DNA of 20,962 nucleotides from positions 1 to 20,962 of IMG/VR virus record IMGVR_UViG_3300027749_000538; one strand, written 5' to 3'. Shown piece after piece: positions 6,841 to 13,471 of the stretch. This DNA is from a virus. Below the pieces are notes generated by a model that had not been told where the DNA came from, searched no databases, and saw nothing but the letters and a program-made list of their open reading frames with translations. Every line of letters begins with the position of its first letter. Within the stretch, counting starts at the first letter, position 1. The position numbers and the translations under genes are program-made.

Positions 6841-7201
6841 AGTTTCCTTTTTCTGGAATAACATGTCTAACACCGCCACGGGGATTTTCCATGTCGCCAT
6901 TGCGCCTAGGAATCATGTGTACATGCGGATACATCACTGTTTGACCAGCTGCTTCTCCACAGTTTTGTCCGATGTTAAAAGCATCCCAGCGTCCCGCTTC
7001 AACTCCGTCGTATCCAAACTTGTAGGCTGCTTTGTAGCACTCCCAGAGATTGTTACTCGACTCTTGGGTAGGCACAAATAACAAATGCCCCTGGGTAACT
7101 GGATATGCATCTCTGAAGATCCAAAAGTCTTTTGTTCTGTACTCAATGTCAGTCCATGGTGCTCGTTTTTCATTTAATGCCTTTTCTAAATTAGTTGTCA
7201 T
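6827..7201 (-). CDS. HIT-family (histidine triad) protein
   Basis: 124 residues. The order FWIFRDAYPVTQGHLLFVPT (26-45), then AFNIGQNCGEAAGQTVMYPH and VHMIPRR is that of HIT-domain nucleotide hydrolases/transferases, which act on nucleoside phosphates or dinucleotides. The triad H.H.H is changed: the nucleophile region reads Y91-P-H93-V-H95-M-I-P, so the first His of the canonical motif is Tyr, while the catalytic-position His is kept. I recall the same YPHVH string in cyanophage homologues, so this is probably a phage subfamily trait. ATGA overlap with the gene upstream. The substrate is unknown. Confidence 0.85.
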   Translation of the reverse strand: MTTNLEKALNEKRAPWTDIEYRTKDFWIFRDAYPVTQGHLLFVPTQESSNNLWECYKAAYKFGYDGVEAGRWDAFNIGQNCGEAAGQTVMYPHVHMIPRRNGDMENPRGGVRHVIPEKGNYVSK

Positions 7202-7611
7202 TCTTCACCTTTGATTGATTCCCAGGTTCTATACTTACCCAATGCCGCAATGTATTCGTCATACAGTTTCTTCAGCTTTGGATGTTTTTTTTCTAGTTTA
7301 ACATCTCGTTCAGGGATAGTCAATACTCGTTCAATTGTCTTTAACCGTTCTTCTACATCTAGACCGTTTAAGACTAACCGTCCTTTGACTTCTAATTCTG
7401 GAGGATTATCTTTAACAACCATGATATTGTCTTTGGGATTAGCCCAACTTGTACCATTCGACCCACTTGTTAAAAATTGTCCAGCAGTAGTATTGGTTGT
7501 ATAAACCTGTCCAACTGTTAGTGGAGTTGCAGGAGGAATAGCACCGTACCCAATAGATACAGTACTTCCAATTAATCCATTATTGACGACGTTCTTCGAG
7601 ATATAACTCAT
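7198..7611 (-). CDS. possible structural protein with Ser/Thr/Gly-rich N-terminus
   Basis: 137 residues in two parts. Residues 1-60 are Gly/Thr/Ser-rich beta-like sequence (GQVYTTNTTAGQFLTSGSNG), similar in style to phage fibre or neck decoration repeats. The second part is charged and helical (GLDVEERLKTIERVLTIPER, then KKHPKLKKLYDEYIAALGKY). I recall the helical part (LEVKGRLVLNG..VEERL) in uncharacterised virion-like proteins of uncultured phages, but not a function. It overlaps the cupin gene by 32 nt. A tail or fibre component is plausible but unproven. Confidence 0.65.
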   Translation of the reverse strand: MSYISKNVVNNGLIGSTVSIGYGAIPPATPLTVGQVYTTNTTAGQFLTSGSNGTSWANPKDNIMVVKDNPPELEVKGRLVLNGLDVEERLKTIERVLTIPERDVKLEKKHPKLKKLYDEYIAALGKYRTWESIKGEE

Positions 7612-8059
7612 TGTGTACCCATTTATTTTTTACAAGAAATCCCCATTCACGACGTTGTGGGCCTGGCATAAACAATGTCCATGCAGTTATTTCAGGGTCA
7701 AGCTCAATCCTATGATAGCTATTAGCACCGCAGATACGAAAGTGACCGGGTCCACGCCAGTGACATATTTCACCAATCTTTTTATTATCTGTATCAAAAA
7801 TTGGAACCCATTCATAGTATCCACCTTTAAGTATTAGTGTAGCATAGGGCCAAGGATGATCATGAACGTCATCTGGATCTGATTTGAGAAACTTATGTAT
7901 AAAGATGTTAAACGGGAACATTTTTCTATCTTTAAGAAAAACATAATACCGTTCTAAATATGGATCGTTGTCTACACGATCCATGATAATTCTTTTACGA
8001 TCAGCTCGTTCTAAAAATGAAAAGAATTTATTTTTTAGGTGTTGGATTATCATAGTCAT
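7580..8059 (-). CDS. cupin-fold phage protein
   Basis: 159 residues. The core has paired cupin-like motifs: DDVHDHPWPYATLILKGGYY (residues 63-82, ligands H66 and H68, possible E83) and GPGHFRICGANSYHRIEL (103-120, ligand H116). WTLFMPGPQRREWGF follows. Cupins with this His set usually bind Fe, Mn or Ni and may be dioxygenases, isomerases or just binding proteins; the reaction cannot be told. I recall the DHPW...YHRIEL pattern in T4-like and uncultured phage proteins. Start: ATG at 8059, with ATG at 8053 equally possible; no strong ribosome-binding site. It overlaps neighbours by about 32 nt on each side. Confidence 0.75.
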   Translation of the reverse strand: MTMIIQHLKNKFFSFLERADRKRIIMDRVDNDPYLERYYVFLKDRKMFPFNIFIHKFLKSDPDDVHDHPWPYATLILKGGYYEWVPIFDTDNKKIGEICHWRGPGHFRICGANSYHRIELDPEITAWTLFMPGPQRREWGFLVKNKWVHNELYLEERRQ

Positions 8060-8333
8060 CTTTTACAAGTTGATAAATTGTTTCAAAATTTCTTAATGCA
8101 ATTTCCAAAGATGGATATTGATTGCACATTGATTTGATTCTATCCCATTCGGGGAATTTATCTACAAAATCCTTACCCCAAGTAAACGATACTGGATTAA
8201 TATCATTTATAGTTAATGATGGTATAGATGTAGTTGTTAATGTACTAATTGATGGACTATACGTGTACATAGATCCGCTAGGTAGTGTTATACAATCAGA
8301 AGCCATTCCAGTTATGGTAATAGTATCAGTCAT
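8028..8333 (-). CDS. possible structural protein, Thr/Ser-rich with conserved C-terminal helix
   Basis: 101 residues from the ATG at 8333 (MTDTITITGMASDCITLPSG); an ATG at 8396 would add 21 residues but overlap the glycosyltransferase gene by 47 nt, and neither start has a clear ribosome-binding site. The first ~55 residues are Thr/Ser/Ile-rich beta-like repeats (ITITG, SISTLTTTSIPSLTI). The end (FVDKFPEWDRIKSMCNQYPS, then IALRNFETIYQLVKDDYDNP) is a conserved helical domain I recall from uncultured phage proteins near tail or neck genes. The two-part layout resembles the 7198-7611 product. No enzymatic motif. Confidence 0.65.
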   Translation of the reverse strand: MTDTITITGMASDCITLPSGSMYTYSPSISTLTTTSIPSLTINDINPVSFTWGKDFVDKFPEWDRIKSMCNQYPSLEIALRNFETIYQLVKDDYDNPTPKK

Positions 8334-8349
8334 ACTAGTATATAACGAA

Positions 8350-9441
8350 TCAGTTGAGATTGTTGAGTAAGTCGGTAGCTGAGAAGAATTGATCATGGAG
8401 GGCCGCTGTTTGTTGTTTTAATTGTGGCAGTCTAGTCTTATAATAATCCATATGACTCATAATTGCTCTACAAAGATCCGGTCTATAAACTGTATATGCA
8501 TCATAGCTTTCAGTCCATTTACTTTCATATTTAAAAATATCAAAATACATTTCGCTATAGCTGAGTCTATCTGGCACCATGGGAATAGCATCTACTACAG
8601 CGCCTTCATAACAACTAATACCTAATGTTTCTTGTAGATTAGCACTGAATACTAATTTAGCTTCACCTAACAAATTATGATATTCATTTTTTGTTAAGTA
8701 CTGATCCTGGCACACTACAAATTCATACTGTGGAAGATGTGTTTTTAAATCACGAAAGATTTCAACCTGTTTCTCAGGTGCAATACGGTGAGGAAATAGT
8801 ATAAGGTCACGTTTAGGCATACCTTTATATGGAGTTAGAATATCATTCATATACTCCATAGGCCAGCCAGTACGAATCATCTTGCCGCTATCATAGCGTT
8901 CAGCAAAATCTTCTTCGTACCAAGGATTTTCACTTTTAAATCCATCTTCTAATAATTCGTCAATGAATAGCTTAACGTGAAATTCTGTAGCAAAGTAGTT
9001 ATGATCAAATGCCCAAAAATAACTTTTCTCTGCATGACGTACCCATGGCTTTTTACCAACCAGTCTACCTAGAAAGTCTTGCGGGTCATAACTGCCGGCA
9101 TGCCATAAGCCATGCGTGACTACTGGAATATTCAATAGTTCACTCATGTATTTCAAATTTATAATACCAGGGTGCCAAGCATCAGTAAACAAAAAATGAT
9201 CGCCAGGCTTAACTGCTCCGGAGCAAAATAAACGACCCATCTGTTCAACTTGGCTAGCCTTGTATATATTAGTGCCGCCAAAGTTGAGAAATGCTCCAGG
9301 AGTGGTAGCACTAGGAATGTCCGTAGGACCTGATATAATGTTGACATTGTGTCCTGCCTTTTTTAGTAGTTTAGGCACATGATCTTTCCATTGACCAGTG
9401 TATCTGGTATCAACTGCTTCTAAATCTACTATATAAATCAT
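8350..9441 (-). CDS. GT-B glycosyltransferase
   Basis: 363 residues with a two-domain GT-B outline. The N-terminal half has strand-loop units (IYIVDLEAVDTR, VNIISGPTDIP, HFLFTDAWHPG, VVTHGLWH). The C-terminal half has the donor site LILFPHRIAPEKQVEIF (R219, K224 for the diphosphate) and the E-x7-E motif E271...E279 in LQETLGISCYEGAVVDAIP, as in retaining GT4-type enzymes. It transfers a sugar from a nucleotide sugar; the acceptor could be phage DNA, a virion protein or host surface glycan. The overlap with the 9438-9695 gene is ATGA. The nearby nucleotide-sugar dehydrogenase could supply a uronic-acid donor, but they are 1.7 kb apart and the link is inferred. Confidence 0.82.
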   Translation of the reverse strand: MIYIVDLEAVDTRYTGQWKDHVPKLLKKAGHNVNIISGPTDIPSATTPGAFLNFGGTNIYKASQVEQMGRLFCSGAVKPGDHFLFTDAWHPGIINLKYMSELLNIPVVTHGLWHAGSYDPQDFLGRLVGKKPWVRHAEKSYFWAFDHNYFATEFHVKLFIDELLEDGFKSENPWYEEDFAERYDSGKMIRTGWPMEYMNDILTPYKGMPKRDLILFPHRIAPEKQVEIFRDLKTHLPQYEFVVCQDQYLTKNEYHNLLGEAKLVFSANLQETLGISCYEGAVVDAIPMVPDRLSYSEMYFDIFKYESKWTESYDAYTVYRPDLCRAIMSHMDYYKTRLPQLKQQTAALHDQFFSATDLLNNLN

Positions 9442-9695
9442 CGTTGAAAACTTCTATTGTTTCCACCGCGATTATATTCCCCGCGATTGTTGTTATATTC
9501 ACCGCGTGGCTTACGTGGGCGTGTGCTGTGGTAGTAGTTATTCCAAATCTGACTATCTCTATTGTAGAGATTAGCCTCATTAAAATTACACAGTTCAAAG
9601 CGACAGAAGTCTTTAAACTTTTCCAAATCATCAAAGATCTTAACAATGTCCGGACGATTTTCAAAATAGTTAACGTCGCGATAATTCTTAGCCAT
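9438..9695 (-). CDS. small protein with Arg/Gly/Asn-rich tail
   Basis: 85 residues. A helical N-terminal domain (NYFENRPDIVKIFDDLEKFK, then FCRFELCNFNEANLY) is followed by a low-complexity tail from about residue 58 (RPRKPRGEYNNNRGEYNRGG), rich in Arg, Gly and Asn, which may bind nucleic acid. I recall homologues in T4-like cyanophages with no known function. AGGAAAAG precedes the ATG. It starts 14 nt after the QueD-fold gene and overlaps the glycosyltransferase by ATGA. Confidence 0.75.
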   Translation of the reverse strand: MAKNYRDVNYFENRPDIVKIFDDLEKFKDFCRFELCNFNEANLYNRDSQIWNNYYHSTRPRKPRGEYNNNRGEYNRGGNNRSFQR

Positions 9696-9709
9696 TTTAG
9701 CTTTTCCTA

Positions 9710-10099
9710 TTAATACTTAATAAATGAACCATTTTCTCCGTCTTCGGAGACCTCAATCCAAACCTCACGGTTGGGATACTTTTTGGAGATAGCGTCATAC
9801 AAATCGCCTGACATCATCTCACAACTCTTGTAGTCTAACGCTAGTATACTATCTTTGTACAGATTTAGCAACCATCGTTTGAACTGAATAAACTCAATAT
9901 CACGATCATCGTGTGTGACACCAATCCAAACTTTAAAATGGAATGTGTGACGATGTGGATAGCCTAAGAAACTAACATCATATTCATCACCTGTAGCAAG
10001 TGTTGGATCTGTAAGTGCGGCTGGATATTTGTGCATACCTTCTTTCTGAAAGGTAACCCAAATCATTTTGTTAGGACGGACGTCTTGCCGAATAATCAT
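9710..10099 (-). CDS. queD: QueD/PTPS-fold protein (6-carboxytetrahydropterin synthase-like)
   Basis: 129 residues, close to the ~120 of bacterial QueD. The order of landmarks fits the tunnelling (T-fold) family: H23 in EGMHKYPAA, H49 and H51 in GYPHRHTFHFKV as the three zinc ligands, D67/E69 in RDIEFIQFK, LDY (88-90) where QueD has LDH, and E119 in VWIEVSEDGENG near the end. QueD turns dihydroneopterin triphosphate into 6-carboxytetrahydropterin, the QueE substrate. However, the catalytic Cys that normally precedes the second zinc-ligand pair is absent, and the catalytic His is Tyr90; C93 is the only nearby Cys. So the fold and pathway place are likely, the exact reaction less so. ATGA overlap upstream. 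Confidence 0.62.
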   Translation of the reverse strand: MIIRQDVRPNKMIWVTFQKEGMHKYPAALTDPTLATGDEYDVSFLGYPHRHTFHFKVWIGVTHDDRDIEFIQFKRWLLNLYKDSILALDYKSCEMMSGDLYDAISKKYPNREVWIEVSEDGENGSFIKY

Positions 10100-10224
10100 T
10101 TCTTTTCTTCTTCCTGTGGAACTATGTGTTTAAATAATTCCCAGAGTTTCCAATCAATACCTTCAAGTAATTGATTTTGTCTAGTTACTGCATCTATTAG
10201 TTGTTGAGCTTGAGTTTCGTTCAT
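10096..10224 (-). CDS. very small protein upstream of the queD-like gene
   Basis: 42 residues: MNETQAQQLIDAVTRQNQLL followed by EGIDWKLWELFKHIVPQEEEKK. It is a single amphipathic helix pattern with an acidic end. Both ends are ATGA overlaps (with the 10221-10739 gene and with the queD-like gene), filling what would otherwise be a 121-nt gap. That coupling supports it as a real gene. No family is recognised. Confidence 0.65.
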   Translation of the reverse strand: MNETQAQQLIDAVTRQNQLLEGIDWKLWELFKHIVPQEEEKK

Positions 10225-10739
10225 TTGATAATCTCATCATTGTTATAATTGCGCCATGGGGTGAAGTACTTACGCTGAGTTATGGCACCCATTGGCACTG
10301 ACCACACCCCAGGATTTGTTGCATTAAAATCTTTGTCATCGATCTTAAGCATTGTATTATAATTCCATAATTTTAAATAAGGAATTGGAACTCTTATTTG
10401 TGGAATAAAGTTGTTATGTTCATTTAATCCACCGTCATTAAATTCTTCTACGGCACTGATTGGAATATCTAAACTGCATAGATAACCTTTGTCGAGAAAG
10501 AATAAGATCATACCCTCCCAACGCCCCCAATCACTCGGATCGTTAGGTTTTGGATTAAAGCTATGATTAGCACCAAAAAAGATGTGTGTACATCCGTTTA
10601 ATTTAGATGCAATTTCATCTACTGGTTGAACTCCAGTGACAAACAATGTGTTCATACCGTATGCAGGAGTATGTTCTACTTCCTTACCAATAAAGTAAAT
10701 TACATCTTCTGCTACACCATCTGTATAATCACGCTTCAT
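10221..10739 (-). CDS. conserved phage protein of unknown function
   Basis: 172 residues. It begins MKRDYTDGVAEDVIYFIGKEVEHTPAYG and contains NTLFVTGVQPVDEI, HIFFGANHSF, DKGYLCSLDIPISAVEEF, and near the end NYNTMLKIDDKDFNATNPGVW. The alternating strand/helix pattern suggests an alpha/beta fold with an N-terminal Rossmann-like part. I recall this family from T4-like cyanophages next to replication genes but know no function for it. It overlaps the BPSL0761-like gene by 11 nt and the small gene by ATGA. Being between dpdA and the queD-like gene, it is a candidate accessory factor for base modification, on position only. Confidence 0.75.
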   Translation of the reverse strand: MKRDYTDGVAEDVIYFIGKEVEHTPAYGMNTLFVTGVQPVDEIASKLNGCTHIFFGANHSFNPKPNDPSDWGRWEGMILFFLDKGYLCSLDIPISAVEEFNDGGLNEHNNFIPQIRVPIPYLKLWNYNTMLKIDDKDFNATNPGVWSVPMGAITQRKYFTPWRNYNNDEIIK

Positions 10740-10971
10740 TTTTATTTTGCTCGTATTGTTTAAAAAGCCTAGTCACTGGTTCCATTCTTTCTTGAAATAC
10801 ATCAGGCGCCTGAAGTGCTGTACGCTGCATATCCCAATGACTAGGGTAATGGCGCAAGCACCAACGAGCTTGCTCTTTGATTGCTTTTGGAACTCGCGGA
10901 GTAATAAGAATTTCTCTTAAGAATTTCTCTGTTTGTACTACTGCACGAAATCTTTCGTCTGGCATGGTCAT
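10729..10971 (-). CDS. BPSL0761-family-like small protein
   Basis: 80 residues from the ATG at 10971 (MTMPDERFRAVVQTEKFLRE). An upstream in-frame extension to 11061 runs back into the dpdA gene; the shorter start has AAAAGAG about 7 nt upstream and gives the family's usual beginning. The pattern M-T-(M/L)-P-D-E-R-x-R-A-V-x-Q-T-x-x-F-L, then PRVPKAIKEQARWCLRHYPS and APDVF, matches what I know of the BPSL0761 family, found in many proteobacterial genomes and of unknown function. It looks all-helical. It follows dpdA by 37 nt and overlaps the next gene by 11 nt. Confidence 0.75.
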   Translation of the reverse strand: MTMPDERFRAVVQTEKFLREILITPRVPKAIKEQARWCLRHYPSHWDMQRTALQAPDVFQERMEPVTRLFKQYEQNKNEA

Positions 10972-11008
10972 GTTATAACTCTTTTCATGAAAGTTTTCAC
11001 GTGTTATA

Positions 11009-12691
11009 TTACTCAAATAAATCCATAAAGTTATTTTCTTTAGGTTCTTCGTTTTTAACAATCTTTAAATCGGAAAAGTCTACCATAGGAATACCAAATT
11101 CTTCAGCTTTAGTGTGCGCATTAACTGTTTTCTTTCCAGTTGCACCACGTGTGCCAATGATAGTCATCCAAAATTTGCTGTAATACTCAATGATAGCATT
11201 TGCATCATCTTTGTTATCACAAGCAAAGATTGCATTTACTATGTCCTTATAATACACTCTATCAAAGCGTTCGTCAACCAACATGGCAGGCAATTTGCCC
11301 GAATCATATTGACGATTAGCTTCTTGTACTGCATTAAGGTGCATCCAAACATTATGACCCATCATCAGTGCATAGCTAAATGAATCCCACGACGTTGCAC
11401 CTTCCTTACCATTCTTATTTAGGTCGCCTGGTGCATAGATGCAAATTTCTTTCATTTGCATTTGATCAATAATTGGACTTGATTCAAACTTATCAAATAT
11501 CTTATCTTGCAATACTGCATCTTTGAACAAGCGACTGTCAGTGGCATACTTCTTATCATCCGCACTCGCCTGCATACGATAAACCCATTTAGTACGGTCT
11601 TCAGTTTCCGTATTGATATAAATCTGTCCATTAGCAGTGGCTAAGAACGGACTAGCACAGTCAAACGATATAGTAAAGTCTGGATTATGATACTTGCGAA
11701 CAGCACGTTGAATGTCTGTTAGTAGCACAGCCCATTCTAACTTTGATGTACCTAAGAAGTGCATCCAGTCATGTTGACCCTGTTCTAACAATCCGTCAAA
11801 GCGTAGAGCCACTAGTCGTTTGAGTACAAGGTGAATATCACACATGTTCTGTCCGCCCATGCCCCAACCATTGAATGCTTTGTCACCATAGACCTTAGTA
11901 TCGCAAAAGTCTTTAACCTGTTGATACCAATCATCTGCTTGTTCGTGTGTTTCACCTTGTAAAACATTTAAGAACTTGCAGTTGCCATTACGATGTTTGA
12001 TAAAATATTCGTTATTAAAACGTGTAGCATTAACTGCCTGCTGATATGATTCAATACCAGTTGCCTTACGTCCAGCAGGACTACGTTCAACCCACGCTGG
12101 AATATCAAGTACCATGCCATAATCCATAAGCGTATCCATCCAAGTCAATACCAGTTCACGTTTCTTCTGTGCGGCATCTAATCGAGCTTGATAGAGCTTA
12201 GGATGATCAATCTTAGTGTACTTAGGATTACCATTTTTATCAGTCTTAGGATGACCTGTTGGATGTACTTGTGGTACTAGTTCAACACCTTTGGCATTGA
12301 CTTCTGCCCACATAGCCGCAACTTCTGGGCCTGTAGGATCACGCCACTCACCTTCCCATACGCCCTTACCGATCTGGAATCCACCTGAGTCACCTAATAC
12401 CCACGAGGTACTACGGTCTCTATTACGGAACATGTCCTCAGTTTCATCTGGCTTGGTAAGATCTAAATTAGCATGTCCTGCAGAGTATAAGCAATGATTA
12501 AAATAGAATGCACCCTTATCTGGATTTAGATAGTTGAGACTTTCTACCCCATTAGCTAAACTTGGCGGTATACGTGCAGGATCTACATAATTTCCATAGC
12601 GTTGTTTGCCTATGAACGTTGAGTAGAAACCTGACGTAGCCGGCAAGAAATATGCGTAATCGCTTTGCTGGGCGGTCAGGTTCTTATTCAT
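11009..12691 (-). CDS. dpdA: DpdA-like DNA-guanine transglycosylase (TGT superfamily)
   Basis: 560 residues with the tRNA-guanine transglycosylase active-site motifs in order: LGDSGGFQ (D101, base recognition/general acid), VLDIPAW (D196), NVLQGETHE (Q245), GWGMGGQN (G279-G280), FLGTSK (312-317) and SFDCASP (D344 at the place of the TGT nucleophile), then NGQIYINT. In TGT these bind preQ1/preQ0 and swap it for guanine; DpdA proteins do this on DNA. The CxCxxC zinc cluster of bacterial TGT is not visible. With folE, queD-like and queE genes and no other tRNA queuosine genes, a DNA target is more likely. The last residues (ENNFMDLFE) look like a sliding-clamp-binding tail. TAATG overlap with the clamp gene; it is longer than TGT (~375 aa), mainly by a C-terminal extension. 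Confidence 0.85.
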   Translation of the reverse strand: MNKNLTAQQSDYAYFLPATSGFYSTFIGKQRYGNYVDPARIPPSLANGVESLNYLNPDKGAFYFNHCLYSAGHANLDLTKPDETEDMFRNRDRSTSWVLGDSGGFQIGKGVWEGEWRDPTGPEVAAMWAEVNAKGVELVPQVHPTGHPKTDKNGNPKYTKIDHPKLYQARLDAAQKKRELVLTWMDTLMDYGMVLDIPAWVERSPAGRKATGIESYQQAVNATRFNNEYFIKHRNGNCKFLNVLQGETHEQADDWYQQVKDFCDTKVYGDKAFNGWGMGGQNMCDIHLVLKRLVALRFDGLLEQGQHDWMHFLGTSKLEWAVLLTDIQRAVRKYHNPDFTISFDCASPFLATANGQIYINTETEDRTKWVYRMQASADDKKYATDSRLFKDAVLQDKIFDKFESSPIIDQMQMKEICIYAPGDLNKNGKEGATSWDSFSYALMMGHNVWMHLNAVQEANRQYDSGKLPAMLVDERFDRVYYKDIVNAIFACDNKDDANAIIEYYSKFWMTIIGTRGATGKKTVNAHTKAEEFGIPMVDFSDLKIVKNEEPKENNFMDLFE

Positions 12692-13419
12692 TATTTGCTC
12701 TGTGCCGGTAAGATGTAGTTGTATTCAGCAAGACCCGAATCAACTGTGATCTGCATAGCGCCAGCATCTGCAATACGCATTGTCTTGTTACCATCAAGTG
12801 CAAGAATACTCATAACTTGAGTAACAGGCCATGACCATGTCTGCTTTAACTTGCCGTTTACATTAGCATGGAACACAAATGATCCGGCATGTGTACTAGC
12901 ATCACCAAAGAAAACAACTAAATTGCCATTTTCTGTTTTAACTTGGAATGTTTGTTCTTCAGTGTGTGCTGCCGATTGCAAACGTAAACGTTGAATACTT
13001 ACAACACTAGGTTCAAACTCAACATCCCACGTCGCACCCTTAAACTTAACTGATTTAAGTTTTTCGTTGATAATGTCACTATTCATAAAACGATAATCGT
13101 TTCTAAAATCCTTAGTAGCATTTTCAAAATGCAATCCTACTGGCATTTCAACACCGTTTCTTTGCGCCTTGACAACGCCGATAGTTGCACCTTCTTTGTA
13201 TTCTGGATTCTTCAAGTGAAGTGCTAACTTGTCTAAGTTAGGCATACCAAACACACCGTCAAACTCGTCAACTGCTGTATGTGTCTTAGCAGTGACAATA
13301 ACACTACGGTCTTCAGCCATAGATTCGATAACTGTGTCTTTATCACCGGTAATTTTAACTAGTGGCAGAAAGCCCAAGCTATGTGTGTGGCTTACGAGGT
13401 CTTTTAAAATATCTTGCAT
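12691..13419 (-). CDS. 45: sliding clamp, DNA polymerase processivity factor (gp45-like)
   Basis: 242 residues, close to T4 gp45 (228). It is predicted to form a trimeric ring that tethers the polymerase to DNA and, in T4, also activates late transcription. The sequence is beta-rich with the usual low similarity: FGMPNLDKLALHLKNPEY near residue 55-75, KTENGNLVVFFGDAS in the middle, and an end (GAMQITVDSGLAEYNYILPA) of the kind seen in PCNA-fold clamps. The placement directly after DNA polymerase is a strong support. SD AAAGGAAA lies before the ATG at 13419. A consensus-like promoter (13443-13471) lies just upstream. It overlaps dpdA as TAATG. Confidence 0.8.
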   Translation of the reverse strand: MQDILKDLVSHTHSLGFLPLVKITGDKDTVIESMAEDRSVIVTAKTHTAVDEFDGVFGMPNLDKLALHLKNPEYKEGATIGVVKAQRNGVEMPVGLHFENATKDFRNDYRFMNSDIINEKLKSVKFKGATWDVEFEPSVVSIQRLRLQSAAHTEEQTFQVKTENGNLVVFFGDASTHAGSFVFHANVNGKLKQTWSWPVTQVMSILALDGNKTMRIADAGAMQITVDSGLAEYNYILPAQSK

Positions 13420-13442
13420 GATTGTTTCCTTTGTATTAATAT

Positions 13443-13471
13443 AGTATATAGGTTTTTATGTCAGAAGTCAA
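13443..13471 (-). promoter_or_regulatory. sigma70-like promoter for the clamp gene
   Basis: On the minus strand TTGACT (13471-13466), a 17-nt spacer and TATACT (13448-13443). The -35 box covers the last codons and stop of the polymerase gene. The start would be near 13436, about 17 nt before the clamp ATG. It would drive clamp and dpdA separately from the polymerase. Confidence 0.65.

Noticed and set aside
9444-9713. 89-codon plus-strand frame, hydrophobic
   Set aside because: Antisense to the Arg/Gly-rich gene; hydrophobicity is the mirror of its charged codons.
10972-11061. 30-residue N-terminal extension of the BPSL0761-like protein
   Set aside because: It overlaps the dpdA end, lacks the family start, and the ATG at 10971 has its own AAAAGAG.
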